In this document: in pieces, positions 46,410-54,387 of the stretch | Layout of the letters: each line of letters begins with the position of its first letter | Position numbering within the stretch: the stretch's first letter is position 1 | Assembly: GCF_014647475.1 (NCBI RefSeq) | Contig: NZ_BMPG01000003.1 | Location: 434,001-498,000, forward strand | Length of the DNA: 64,000 nucleotides | Direction: 5' to 3' | From: Halocalculus aciditolerans | GTDB lineage: Archaea; Halobacteriota; Halobacteria; Halobacteriales; Halobacteriaceae | Position numbers and translations under genes: made by a program | The notes under the pieces: model-generated | The model's input: the letters and a program-made list of their open reading frames with translations, nothing else | Databases searched by the model: none | What the model was told of the DNA's origin: nothing

Positions 46410-47591
46410 ATGCGGCCGTTAGAGGACATTACCGTTATCGACGCGACGCAGGCCCTCGTGGGCCCCCTGACCTCGCAGACGCTCGGCGACATGGGCGCGG
46501 AGGTCGTGAAGATCGAACGCCCCGGCCACGGCGACCTGACGCGGGCGTACTCGCCGACGTACGGCGACGAGCTCTCCGCGTACTTCGTGAGCCTGAACCG
46601 GAACAAGCGCAGTCTCACGCTCGACCTGGCGAGCGACGAGGGGCAGGAGATCCTCCACGACCTCGTCGCCGACGCCGACGTCTTCCTCCACAACTTCAGC
46701 CCGGGGAACGAGGAGACGTTCGCGGCGGACTACGAGACGCTCAGCGGCGTGACCGACGACCTCGTCTACTGCGGGATGTCCGGGTACGGCGAGGGGAGCC
46801 CGTACACGGGCGAGAAATCCTTCGACATCATCCTGCAGGGCGAGTCCGGGATGATGTCCATCACGGGGAGCGAGGAGCAGCCGGCGCGCGTCGGCGTCTC
46901 CATCAGCGACATCTCGGGCGCGATGACCGCCATCTACTCCGTGATGACGGCGCTCTACCACCGCGAGCGGACGGGCGAGGGGCAGGAGATCGACCTCGCG
47001 CTCCTCGATACGAGCTTCCAGTTCCTGCTCTACCACGTCTCGAACTACTTCGCGACCGGGGAGAACCCGCAGCGGATGGGGGCGCGCCACCCGAACCTGA
47101 TGCCGTATCAGGCGTTCGAGACGAAGGACGACTACGTCATCGTCGGCGTCATCAGCGAGAAGCACTGGCCGCCGTTCTGCCGCGCGCTCGGCCACGAGGA
47201 GTGGGCCGACGACCCGAAGTACGCGACGTTCCCGGACCGCATCGAGAACCGGGACGAGCTCGACGCCATCCTCGACGACATCTTCGTCGAGAAGACGACC
47301 GCGGAGTGGCTGGAGATCCTCGAAGCCGAGGACGTCCCGTGCACGCCGCTGAACTCCGTGGAAGACGTCGTGAACGACCCGCACATCGAGGCGCGCGACA
47401 TGGTGACGGAGATGGAGCACGAGGAGCTGGGGACGTTCAAGTCGCCGGCGAACCCCGTGAAGTTCTCCGACCTCGAAACCGACCGGGCGGAGGCACCGCC
47501 GAAGCTCGGCGAGCACACGGAAGAAGTGCTCGCGGAACTCGGCTACGACGAGGAGGAGATCGAGCGGTTCCGGGAGGACGGGGTCGTCTGA
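46410..47591 (+). CDS. Class III (CaiB/BaiF) CoA-transferase
   Basis: The protein has 393 residues. It starts with L-E-D-I-T-V-I-D-A-T-Q, then G-A-E-V-V-K-I-E-R-P, L-N-R-N-K-R-S-L-T-L-D-L, and S-F-D-I-I-L-Q-G-E-S-G, which holds the catalytic Asp (D139). The C-terminal small domain ends normally. It moves CoA from a donor acyl-CoA onto an acid without a ping-pong Glu thioester. It is divergent from the TAXI/TRAP operon, so uptake and activation of the same acid is a natural inference. The DMT exporter gene follows directly. Confidence 0.88.
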   Translation: MRPLEDITVIDATQALVGPLTSQTLGDMGAEVVKIERPGHGDLTRAYSPTYGDELSAYFVSLNRNKRSLTLDLASDEGQEILHDLVADADVFLHNFSPGNEETFAADYETLSGVTDDLVYCGMSGYGEGSPYTGEKSFDIILQGESGMMSITGSEEQPARVGVSISDISGAMTAIYSVMTALYHRERTGEGQEIDLALLDTSFQFLLYHVSNYFATGENPQRMGARHPNLMPYQAFETKDDYVIVGVISEKHWPPFCRALGHEEWADDPKYATFPDRIENRDELDAILDDIFVEKTTAEWLEILEAEDVPCTPLNSVEDVVNDPHIEARDMVTEMEHEELGTFKSPANPVKFSDLETDRAEAPPKLGEHTEEVLAELGYDEEEIERFREDGVV

Positions 47592-48494
47592 GTGGCGTCC
47601 GGCGTCGCCGCGCTCGCGGCACTCCCCGGTGAAGCGCTCGCGCTCGCCGCGGCGCTCGTCTCCTCGGTCGGCTACGTGAGCGCGCGCCGCGGGCTCGACG
47701 ACGTCTCCCCGGAGGCGCTCGTCACGGCGACGACGGCGGTGAGCGTCCTCATTCTCTCGCCGCTCGTCGTCCTCCTCGACCAGCCCCTTCTCTCCTCGAC
47801 GGCCGCCGGGGTCTTCTTCGTGAGCGGCGTGCTCGGCTCCGGGCTCGGCCGGTTCATGCTCTCGCACGCCATCGGCCTCGTCGGGGCGGGCGTCGCCCAC
47901 GCCGTGAAGTCCGCGAGCCCGATGGTCGCCGCCGCCTTCTCCGTCATCTTCCTCGGCGAGTCGCTCTCGCCGCTGCTCGCGGTGGGTATCGTCGTGGTCG
48001 TCGTCGGTCTCGTTATTCTCACGCGCGCCGACGCCGCGGACGGCGAGCGTCACGCCGGCCTCTCGACCACCGCCGTCATCGCGCTCGTTCTCGTCCTCTG
48101 GTTCGGCGTCACCCCCGTCATCCGGAAGTACGGGCTCAGCGTGCTCGACGCCCCGGTGCTCCCGGCGCTCGCGATGAACTTCGCCGCCGGCCTGCTGGTC
48201 GGCCTCGTCATCGCGCTCGCCCGCGACCCCGGTCAGCTCCGCACCTTCACGCGCCCCGGCCCGCGGCGCTTCCTCGCCCTCACGGGCGTCTGCTGGACCG
48301 CCGCCATCACGATGTACTTCGCGGCGCTCGCCGTCGCCGACGCCGTCGTCGTCGTCCCCATCTTCAACGCCAGCCCGCTCTTCACTGTGACGCTCGGGAT
48401 TCTCCTCCTCGACGAAGCGCAGGGCGCGCGCCGTCGGACGGTCACGGGCGCGGTCGTCACGGTCGTCGGCGTCGTGCTCGTCACGCTCGGCTGA
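47592..48494 (+). CDS. EamA/DMT family transporter
   Basis: The protein has 300 residues with a GTG start on the base after the CoA-transferase stop. Ten hydrophobic segments form two EamA repeats, each with the F-L-G-E-S or L-L-L-D-E-A loop near its end. Family members export or import metabolites such as amino acids or organic acids. Coupling to the CoA-transferase suggests efflux or uptake of a pathway compound. Confidence 0.83.
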   Translation: MASGVAALAALPGEALALAAALVSSVGYVSARRGLDDVSPEALVTATTAVSVLILSPLVVLLDQPLLSSTAAGVFFVSGVLGSGLGRFMLSHAIGLVGAGVAHAVKSASPMVAAAFSVIFLGESLSPLLAVGIVVVVVGLVILTRADAADGERHAGLSTTAVIALVLVLWFGVTPVIRKYGLSVLDAPVLPALAMNFAAGLLVGLVIALARDPGQLRTFTRPGPRRFLALTGVCWTAAITMYFAALAVADAVVVVPIFNASPLFTVTLGILLLDEAQGARRRTVTGAVVTVVGVVLVTLG

Positions 48495-48503
48495 GGTCCC
48501 ATG

Positions 48504-48515
48504 GGAACGTTTATC
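48504..48515 (+). promoter_or_regulatory. BRE/TATA promoter of the beta-oxidation genes
   Basis: GGAACGTTTATC lies 26-37 bases before the ATG at 48541. The spacing puts the expected transcription start at or next to the start codon, a leaderless mRNA as is usual in haloarchaea. The same GGAACGTTTAT string occurs at 52465-52475 upstream of the hydratase gene at 52585. Confidence 0.6.
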
Positions 48516-48540
48516 GGGGCGGCGGGAGCCTCCTAGAAGT

Positions 48541-49422
48541 ATGCAGGTCGCCGTCATCGGCGCAGGCAGTATGGGTCACGGAATCGCGCAGGTCTCCGCG
48601 CAGGCCGGCCACGACGTCACGCTGAACGACGTGGACGACGAGCGCATCCAGGCCGGACTCGACAGTATCGAATCGAACCTCCAGGGCGGCGTCGACCGCG
48701 GGAAAGTCACCGAAGACGAGCGGGACGCGGCGCTCGACCGGCTCAGCGGGAACGCCGACCTCGAAGCCGCGGTCGCGGACGCCGACCTCGTCGTCGAGGC
48801 CGTCCCGGAGAACATGGACCTGAAGAAGGACATCTTCGAGCAGGTCGAAGAGGCGACAGGCGACGAGACGCTCATCGGGTCGAACACGTCGAGTCTCTCC
48901 GTGACGGAGCTCGCGAGCGTGCTCGACGACCCGACGCGAGCCATCGGCCTCCACTTCTTCAATCCGCCGCACATCATGCCGCTGGTGGAGATCGTCGTCG
49001 CCGAGCAGACGTCGAAGGCGACCGAGGACCGCGCGGTCGGCTACGTGGAAGGCCTGGAGAAAGAGCCCGTGGTCGTCCGCGACACCGCGGGCTTTGCGTC
49101 CTCCCGGCTGGGCGTCGCGCTCGGCCTCGAAGCCATCCGGATGGTCGAGGAAGGCGTCGCGTCAGTCGAGGACATCGACACGGCGATGGAGGAGGGGTAC
49201 AGCCACCCGATGGGTCCTCTCGAACTCACGGACCTCGTGGGGCTGGACGTCCGCCTCGACATCGCGGAGTACCTCCGCGAGGAGCTCGGCGAGCGCTTCA
49301 AGCCGCCGCAGGAGCTGAAGCGGAAGGTGCGCGCGGGGAAGCTCGGGAAGAAGACGGGCGAGGGGTTCTACGTCTGGGAGGACGGAGAGGTCGTCGGCGT
49401 CTCCGGTGAGGTGGACGAATGA
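48541..49422 (+). CDS. 3-hydroxyacyl-CoA dehydrogenase
   Basis: The protein has 293 residues. G-A-G-S-M-G is the NAD-binding glycine loop at 7-12. E-A-V-P-E-N, S-N-T-S-S-L-S, H-F-F-N-P-P (catalytic His about residue 140) and D-T-A-G-F follow in order. The C-terminal domain has the M-G-P-L-E-L-T-D-L-V-G-L-D motif. It oxidises L-3-hydroxyacyl-CoA to 3-oxoacyl-CoA with NAD+. It overlaps the enoyl-CoA hydratase gene by 4 bases. Confidence 0.93.
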   Translation: MQVAVIGAGSMGHGIAQVSAQAGHDVTLNDVDDERIQAGLDSIESNLQGGVDRGKVTEDERDAALDRLSGNADLEAAVADADLVVEAVPENMDLKKDIFEQVEEATGDETLIGSNTSSLSVTELASVLDDPTRAIGLHFFNPPHIMPLVEIVVAEQTSKATEDRAVGYVEGLEKEPVVVRDTAGFASSRLGVALGLEAIRMVEEGVASVEDIDTAMEEGYSHPMGPLELTDLVGLDVRLDIAEYLREELGERFKPPQELKRKVRAGKLGKKTGEGFYVWEDGEVVGVSGEVDE

Positions 49423-50231
49423 GCGACTCGCTCGCCGCCCGCTCGTTCGAGACGCTCCAAGTGGACGTCGGCGGCGACGCCGAGCGCGTGGCGACCGTGA
49501 CCATCGACCGGCCGGACGCGCGGAACGCGCTCAACGGCGAGGTCCGCACGGAGCTGAAGGAGGCCGTGAAAGCCGCGGAGGACGACGACGGCGTGCGCGT
49601 GCTCGTCCTGACGGGGAACGCGGAGGGCGGGGCGTTCGTCGCGGGCGCGGACGTGACGGAGTTCGGCGACCGCGACCAGTTCGAGCAGCGGCGGGTGAGT
49701 CGGCGGCCGCGCGTCTACGAGACCGTCGCCGACGCGACGCTTCCCGTCATCGCGGCCATCAACGGGCACGCGCTCGGCGGGGGCTGCGAGCTCGCGCAGG
49801 CGTGCGATATCCGCATCGCGAAGCGCGGCGGGAAGTTCGGACAGCCCGAGATCAATCTCGGTCTCATCCCGGGCGGCGGCGGCACGCAGCGCCTCCCGGA
49901 CCTCGTCGGCGAGGGCCAGGCGCTGAAGCTCATCCTCTCCGGCGAGCTCGTCGACGCCGACGAGGCCCGAGAGATGGGTCTCGTCGAGGAAGTCCACGAC
50001 GAGGGCGAGTTCGAGGAGCGCGTCTACGACCTCGCGGGGGGTATCGCGGAGAAGAGCCCGCTCGCGCTCGAACTCGCGAAGGAGTCCGTCCGTGCGAGCT
50101 CGCGGATGGGGCGGCGCGAGGGCCTCGACTACGAGTCCGAGCTCTTCACCTCGCTCTTCGACACGGAGGACCTTCAGGAGGGCTTGGACGCGTTCTTCGA
50201 GGACCGCGAGCCCGAGTTCACGGGCGAATAG
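49419..50231 (+). CDS. Enoyl-CoA hydratase/isomerase family
   Basis: The protein has 270 residues. The oxyanion-hole stretch is V-A-G-A-D-V-T-E-F, and G-H-A-L-G-G-G-C-E-L-A is the crotonase signature with the first Glu. G-Q-P-E-I-N-L-G-L-I-P-G-G-G-G-T-Q-R-L has the second Glu. Both catalytic Glu are present, so hydratase activity is expected. It sits between the dehydrogenase and the acyl-CoA dehydrogenase, completing the beta-oxidation set. Confidence 0.92.
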   Translation: MSDSLAARSFETLQVDVGGDAERVATVTIDRPDARNALNGEVRTELKEAVKAAEDDDGVRVLVLTGNAEGGAFVAGADVTEFGDRDQFEQRRVSRRPRVYETVADATLPVIAAINGHALGGGCELAQACDIRIAKRGGKFGQPEINLGLIPGGGGTQRLPDLVGEGQALKLILSGELVDADEAREMGLVEEVHDEGEFEERVYDLAGGIAEKSPLALELAKESVRASSRMGRREGLDYESELFTSLFDTEDLQEGLDAFFEDREPEFTGE

Positions 50232-50280
50232 GCAGGCGCGTTTCCGAGTTTTTAAGCGGGTCGCCACGAGAGTGCGGTGT

Positions 50281-51417
50281 ATGATAGCGCTCGACGACGA
50301 GCAGCGCATGGTACTGGACGCGATTCAGCAGGTCGCGGAGTCCGAGTTCGCGGAGAAGGCCTTCACTTGGCAGGGCGAGACGCCGTGGGAGAACGTCGAA
50401 CTCCTCGCGGAGCAGGGCTTCCTCGGCATCAACATCGCGGAGGAGTACGGGGGCGGCGGAATGTCCGAGCTCGAGGCGATGCTCACCATCGAGGCGGTGG
50501 GCGAGGTCTGCCCGGACACGGCGCAGTTCCTCTACGAGCAACAGATGGTCGCGCCGCGCGCCGTCGAGATGTTCGGGAGCGACGCGGTGAAAGACGAGTA
50601 TCTGCCGCGGGTGACGGGCGGGGAGACGATGATCGCCGTCGCCATCTCCGAGCCCGAGGCCGGCTCGGACGTCGGGTCGATGACCACCGAGGTAACCGAA
50701 GAGGACGGCGAGCTCGTCCTGAACGGGGAGAAGACGTGGGTGAGTTCGGTGCCGGAGTCGGCGGCGGCGGTGGTGTGGACGAAGTTCCCGGAGGGGCTCG
50801 GCACCGTGCTCCTCGACTTCGAGATGGACGGCGTCGAGGTGGCGGAGCACTACACGAACATGTCGGGGGCGACGCAGACGCAGTTCTACATGGAGGACGT
50901 CACGATTCCGGAGGAGAACGTCCTGACGCGGGGGCCGGAGGCGTTCAAGGCGCAGCTGAAGGCGTTGAACTGGGAGCGACTGGGGAGTGCGACGCTCGGG
51001 AACGCCGTGGCGCGCTGCGCAGTGGACAAGGCGCTCACGTACGCGGAGGACCGCGAGCAGTTCGGCCAGCCCATCGGGGAGTTCCAGGGGATGGAGTGGA
51101 AGTTCGCGGACATGGTGAAGCGTCTCGAAGCGTCGCGCGCGCTCACGTATCGGGCGGCGACGACGGCGGTCGAGCAGGGCCGCATTCCGGACCGGATGGA
51201 GACGAGCATCGCGAAGCTCTACTCGGCGGAGATGGTGGAGGACGTCGTGAGCGAGGCGCTGCAGGTGCACGGGTCGAACGGCTACCAGCAGGGTCATCCG
51301 CTGGAGTATCTGTACCGGATGCAGCGCGGCCGCCGCATCGCCGCGGGGACGGACGAGGTGCAGAAGAACCAGATCGCGAGCGTCCTGCAGAAACAGGGCC
51401 TCCCCGACCTCGCCTGA
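50281..51417 (+). CDS. Acyl-CoA dehydrogenase
   Basis: The protein has 378 residues from ATG 50281. A-I-S-E-P-E-A-G-S-D, L-N-G-E-K-T-W-V-S and R-E-Q-F-G-Q-P-I are flavin-site landmarks. At the usual catalytic position near the C-terminus (E-G-T in most members) it has A-A-G-T, so that Glu is Ala355. A Glu in N-W-E-R-L (E232) matches the base position used by isovaleryl-CoA and long-chain dehydrogenases. It likely oxidises a short or branched acyl-CoA and passes electrons to ETF. Confidence 0.88.
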   Translation: MIALDDEQRMVLDAIQQVAESEFAEKAFTWQGETPWENVELLAEQGFLGINIAEEYGGGGMSELEAMLTIEAVGEVCPDTAQFLYEQQMVAPRAVEMFGSDAVKDEYLPRVTGGETMIAVAISEPEAGSDVGSMTTEVTEEDGELVLNGEKTWVSSVPESAAAVVWTKFPEGLGTVLLDFEMDGVEVAEHYTNMSGATQTQFYMEDVTIPEENVLTRGPEAFKAQLKALNWERLGSATLGNAVARCAVDKALTYAEDREQFGQPIGEFQGMEWKFADMVKRLEASRALTYRAATTAVEQGRIPDRMETSIAKLYSAEMVEDVVSEALQVHGSNGYQQGHPLEYLYRMQRGRRIAAGTDEVQKNQIASVLQKQGLPDLA

Positions 51418-51479
51418 GACGAATCGGGGCGAACGGCCGACGGCGGCGGCGCGATACTTGCCGGGTTCGTCGCGGGTGA

Positions 51480-51506
51480 CGAAACCGAAACCCGCAATCG
51501 GTTTCG
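51480..51506. promoter_or_regulatory. Inverted repeat CGAAACCG-N11-CGGTTTCG upstream of iclR
   Basis: Perfect 8-base arms lie just before the TATA-like CTTTAT (51517-51522) of the IclR gene at 51551. This is a likely autoregulatory operator for IclR. The half-site spacing fits a dimer. Confidence 0.6.
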
Positions 51507-51550
51507 CATCAGTGAACTTTATGTGGATGTGGGGAGGACGAGGAACTACC

Positions 51551-52342
51551 ATGACAGACCGGGAGCGCGCGGGTGACGGCGGGCAGGGCGGTCGGGCAAC
51601 CATCAAGAGCCTGGAGACGACGTTCACCATCGTGGAATCGCTGCAGGAGCTCGGCGGCGGTCGGCTGACGGAGCTCGCGACGCACACGGGAATCTCGAAG
51701 AGCACGGTGCACAAGCATCTCGCGACGCTCGTCGAGCAGGGGTACGTCGTGAAGGAGGGCGACGACTACCGGCTCGGCTTCAAGTTCCTCGACGTCGGCG
51801 GGCACGCGCGCGCCGAGTTCCTCGGGACGGACATCATCAAGCCGAAGATGCAGGAGTTAGCGGAGAAAACGAGCGAGACGGCGCAGTTCATGACGGAGGA
51901 ACGCGGCCGTGCGGTCGTCCTCTATCGCGAGGCGGGCCGAAAGAGCGTGCCGTCGCGCACGCGCACGGGGAAGCACATGTATCTCCACCAGACGGCGTCG
52001 GGGAAGGCCATCCTCTCCGGCCTGCCGGACGAGCGCGTGCACGAGATTCTCGACGAGCGCGGGCTGCCGCGGGCGACGGAGTCCACTATCACGGACCGGG
52101 AGGCGCTCCTCGAGGAGCTCGCGGAGATTCGCGAGACCGGCATCTCGTACAGTTACGGCGAGAGCACGAAGGGGCTCTACGCCGTCGCCGCGCCGATGTA
52201 CTCGCCCGACGACACGGTGCTCGGCGCGTGCGCGGTCTCGGGGCCGAGCCACCGGATGCGGGGCGAACCGATGAGCGAGGAACTCCCGAGCATCATTCTC
52301 AGCATCGTGAACGAGATCGAACTGAACATCGCCCACGCCTGA
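51551..52342 (+). CDS. IclR family transcriptional regulator
   Basis: The protein has 263 residues from ATG 51551, about 30 bases after a TATA-like box. The N-terminal wHTH has T-F-T-I-V-E-S-L-Q-E-L, L-T-E-L-A and S-K-S-T-V-H-K-H-L-A-T-L. The effector domain has L-H-Q-T-A-S-G-K-A-I-L-S and Y-A-V-A-A-P-M. IclR proteins sense organic or aromatic acids and control catabolic operons. Its position inside the cluster makes it the probable pathway regulator, with the palindrome at 51480-51506 as its own operator. Confidence 0.9.
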   Translation: MTDRERAGDGGQGGRATIKSLETTFTIVESLQELGGGRLTELATHTGISKSTVHKHLATLVEQGYVVKEGDDYRLGFKFLDVGGHARAEFLGTDIIKPKMQELAEKTSETAQFMTEERGRAVVLYREAGRKSVPSRTRTGKHMYLHQTASGKAILSGLPDERVHEILDERGLPRATESTITDREALLEELAEIRETGISYSYGESTKGLYAVAAPMYSPDDTVLGACAVSGPSHRMRGEPMSEELPSIILSIVNEIELNIAHA

Positions 52343-52344
52343 CC

Positions 52345-52367
52345 GACGTTTCGTATCGAGAAACGTC
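52345..52367. terminator. Hairpin-forming repeat after iclR
   Basis: GACGTTTC-N7-GAAACGTC is a perfect 8-base inverted repeat beginning 3 bases after the iclR stop. It may act as a terminator-like hairpin, or as another operator in front of the hydratase gene at 52585. Confidence 0.4.
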
Positions 52368-52584
52368 CGGCGGGCATCATTTCTTACAATTGTACTCCCG
52401 TAAAGCAATTCGGTCGGCGTCGACGCCGAGGCCACACGGCGAGGAGAGCCGGCGGCGTCGAGCAGGAACGTTTATTACAGATCGAGAAGAATAATGAGTG
52501 CCGAGAGTCTTCTGAACCCCGATTTTTTCTCGATAGTCGGGAGACAGGGGCATCGTTTTGTAAGTGGCCGTCCAACGGCGGGGT

Positions 52585-53844
52585 ATGGCCGCAGGGACGA
52601 TAGCCCAGCAGGTGCTATCAGCGCACGCTTCGCGAGACGACACGCCGTCGGCCGGTGAACACGTCACCGTCCGACCGGACTGGATACTCTGCCACGACAT
52701 CTCCGCGTACTCGGGGATGGAGCGGATGGGCGAGCTCGGCTACACCGAAATCGCGCATCCGGAGGACGTCATCATGGTCTTCGACCACTACGTGCCGTCG
52801 CCGAACGAGCGCATCAGCACGCAGATGAACCAGCTCTCCGAGTGGGCGGACGCGCAGGGCATCGAGCACTTCTTCCGGTCCGGGAACGGCATCAGCCACA
52901 ACATCATGAACGAGCAGGGGTACTCCCTGCCCGGTTCTCTCATTCTGGGCGCGGACTCCCACACCGTCACGCACGGGGCGTTCGGGTCGTTCGCGACCGG
53001 TATCGGACACACCGACCTCGGCGAAGTGCTCGGGTCGGGCGAGCTCTGGCTGAAGGTGCCGGAGACGCAGAAAGTCACGGTGGAAGGGATGCTCCCGGAC
53101 GGCGTCGGGGCGAAGGACCTCGCGCTCGCGATGATGCGGGAGTTCACGACGACGGGCGCGATCTACGACTCCGTGGAGTTCTACGGTGAGGCGGTGGAGA
53201 ACCTCGAGATGCACGAGCGCCACACCCTCTCGAACATCACGGTCGAGATGGGGGCGATGGCGGGTATCGTCCCACCGGACGAAGTGACCGAAGAACACCT
53301 CGACGGCGTCGCCGTGCGCGACTACACGCCGGTCACGGCGAGCGCGGACGCGACGTACAGCCGGGAGCGCCGAGTGGACGCGAGCGACCTCGAACCGCTC
53401 GTCGCCGCGCCCGCCGCCGTCGACAACGTCTCGCCCGTCACCGACCATGAAGGAACCGCCGTCGACCACGTCTTCGTCGGCACCTGCAACAACTCCAGCT
53501 GGGCGGACATCGAGGCGTTCGCCGACCTCATCGACGGCGAGACCATCGCCCCCGACACCGACCTCGTGGTGACGCCGGGGACGAAGGAGACGCTGAAGCA
53601 GATGAACAGCACGGGCGTCTCGAACGCGATTATGGACGCGGGCGGGATGGTCGGCACGCCCGGCTGTGGCTCCTGCTTCGGCGCGCACGGCGGCATCCTC
53701 GGCGAGAGCGACACCTGCGTCGGGACGATGAACCGCAACTTCCCCGGGCGGATGGGGCCGGGCGAGATCTACCTCGCCAGTCCGCAGACCGCCGCCGCCG
53801 CGGCACTCTACGGCGAGATTACGGACCCCCGGGAGGTGCGCTAG
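52585..53844 (+). CDS. Aconitase-family hydratase, large subunit (copy 1)
   Basis: The protein has 419 residues from ATG 52585. It is the size of LeuC/homoaconitase-type large subunits of archaea. Fe-S ligands appear in F-V-G-T-C-N-N-S-S and G-C-G-S-C-F-G. G-A-D-S-H-T-V-T-H-G and M-N-R-N-F-P-G-R-M-G are substrate and active-site blocks. With the small subunit directly after it, the enzyme should interconvert a hydroxy-di- or tricarboxylate and its unsaturated form. A convergent isocitrate-lyase-family gene suggests methylisocitrate or 2,3-dimethylmalate as product, but isopropylmalate-type chemistry cannot be excluded. Confidence 0.85.
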   Translation: MAAGTIAQQVLSAHASRDDTPSAGEHVTVRPDWILCHDISAYSGMERMGELGYTEIAHPEDVIMVFDHYVPSPNERISTQMNQLSEWADAQGIEHFFRSGNGISHNIMNEQGYSLPGSLILGADSHTVTHGAFGSFATGIGHTDLGEVLGSGELWLKVPETQKVTVEGMLPDGVGAKDLALAMMREFTTTGAIYDSVEFYGEAVENLEMHERHTLSNITVEMGAMAGIVPPDEVTEEHLDGVAVRDYTPVTASADATYSRERRVDASDLEPLVAAPAAVDNVSPVTDHEGTAVDHVFVGTCNNSSWADIEAFADLIDGETIAPDTDLVVTPGTKETLKQMNSTGVSNAIMDAGGMVGTPGCGSCFGAHGGILGESDTCVGTMNRNFPGRMGPGEIYLASPQTAAAAALYGEITDPREVR

Positions 53845-54384
53845 ATGGAGCGCTCTGGGCACGCACGCCTCCTCCCCGACGACGTCGACACCGACCAGAT
53901 CATCCCCGGCGAGTACCTGAACACGATCCCCGAAGACCAGCTCGGCGAGCACGTCCTCGAAGGCTACGACGCCGACTTCCCGGAGCGCGTCGCGGACGGC
54001 GACGTGCTGGTCGCGGGGAAGAACTTCGGGCTCGGGAGTTCGCGGGAGGCCGCGCCCATCGCCATCCGGAACGCCGGCGTCGCCGCGGTCGTCGCGGAGT
54101 CCTTCGCCCGCATCTTCTACCGGAACGCCATCAACGTCGGCCTCCCTATCGCCGTCGTCCCCGGAATCACCGAACACGTCTCCGAGGGCGACGTCGTCCG
54201 CGTCGACCTCACCGAGGGCCGCGTCGAGAACACGACGACGGGGAAATCGTTCTCCATCAGCCCGCTCCCCGACGACCTCACCGAAATCCTCGAAGCCGGC
54301 GGGCTCGTCCCGCTCCGCCAGCGACAGCGAACAGCGGAGCGAGAGGCAGGTCGAGGTGCGGGACGGAACGAAGAAGGCGAGTAG
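53845..54384 (+). CDS. Aconitase-family hydratase, small subunit (copy 1)
   Basis: The protein has 179 residues and begins on the base after the large-subunit stop. D-D-V-D-T-D-Q-I-I-P-G-E-Y-L-N-T holds the substrate-specificity loop (Y-L-N-T, compared with Y-L-R-T of homoaconitases). G-L-G-S-S-R-E is the conserved Ser/Arg block. The C-terminal 20 residues are a charged extension. It ends 3 bases from the convergent lyase gene. Confidence 0.85.
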   Translation: MERSGHARLLPDDVDTDQIIPGEYLNTIPEDQLGEHVLEGYDADFPERVADGDVLVAGKNFGLGSSREAAPIAIRNAGVAAVVAESFARIFYRNAINVGLPIAVVPGITEHVSEGDVVRVDLTEGRVENTTTGKSFSISPLPDDLTEILEAGGLVPLRQRQRTAEREAGRGAGRNEEGE

Positions 54385-54387
54385 GCG

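Noticed and set aside
46419-48557. Very long minus-strand open frame (over 700 codons)
   Set aside because: It is antisense to the CoA-transferase and DMT genes. High GC removes stops, and its composition (Arg/Glu/Asp/His-rich, no hydrophobic core) is not protein-like.
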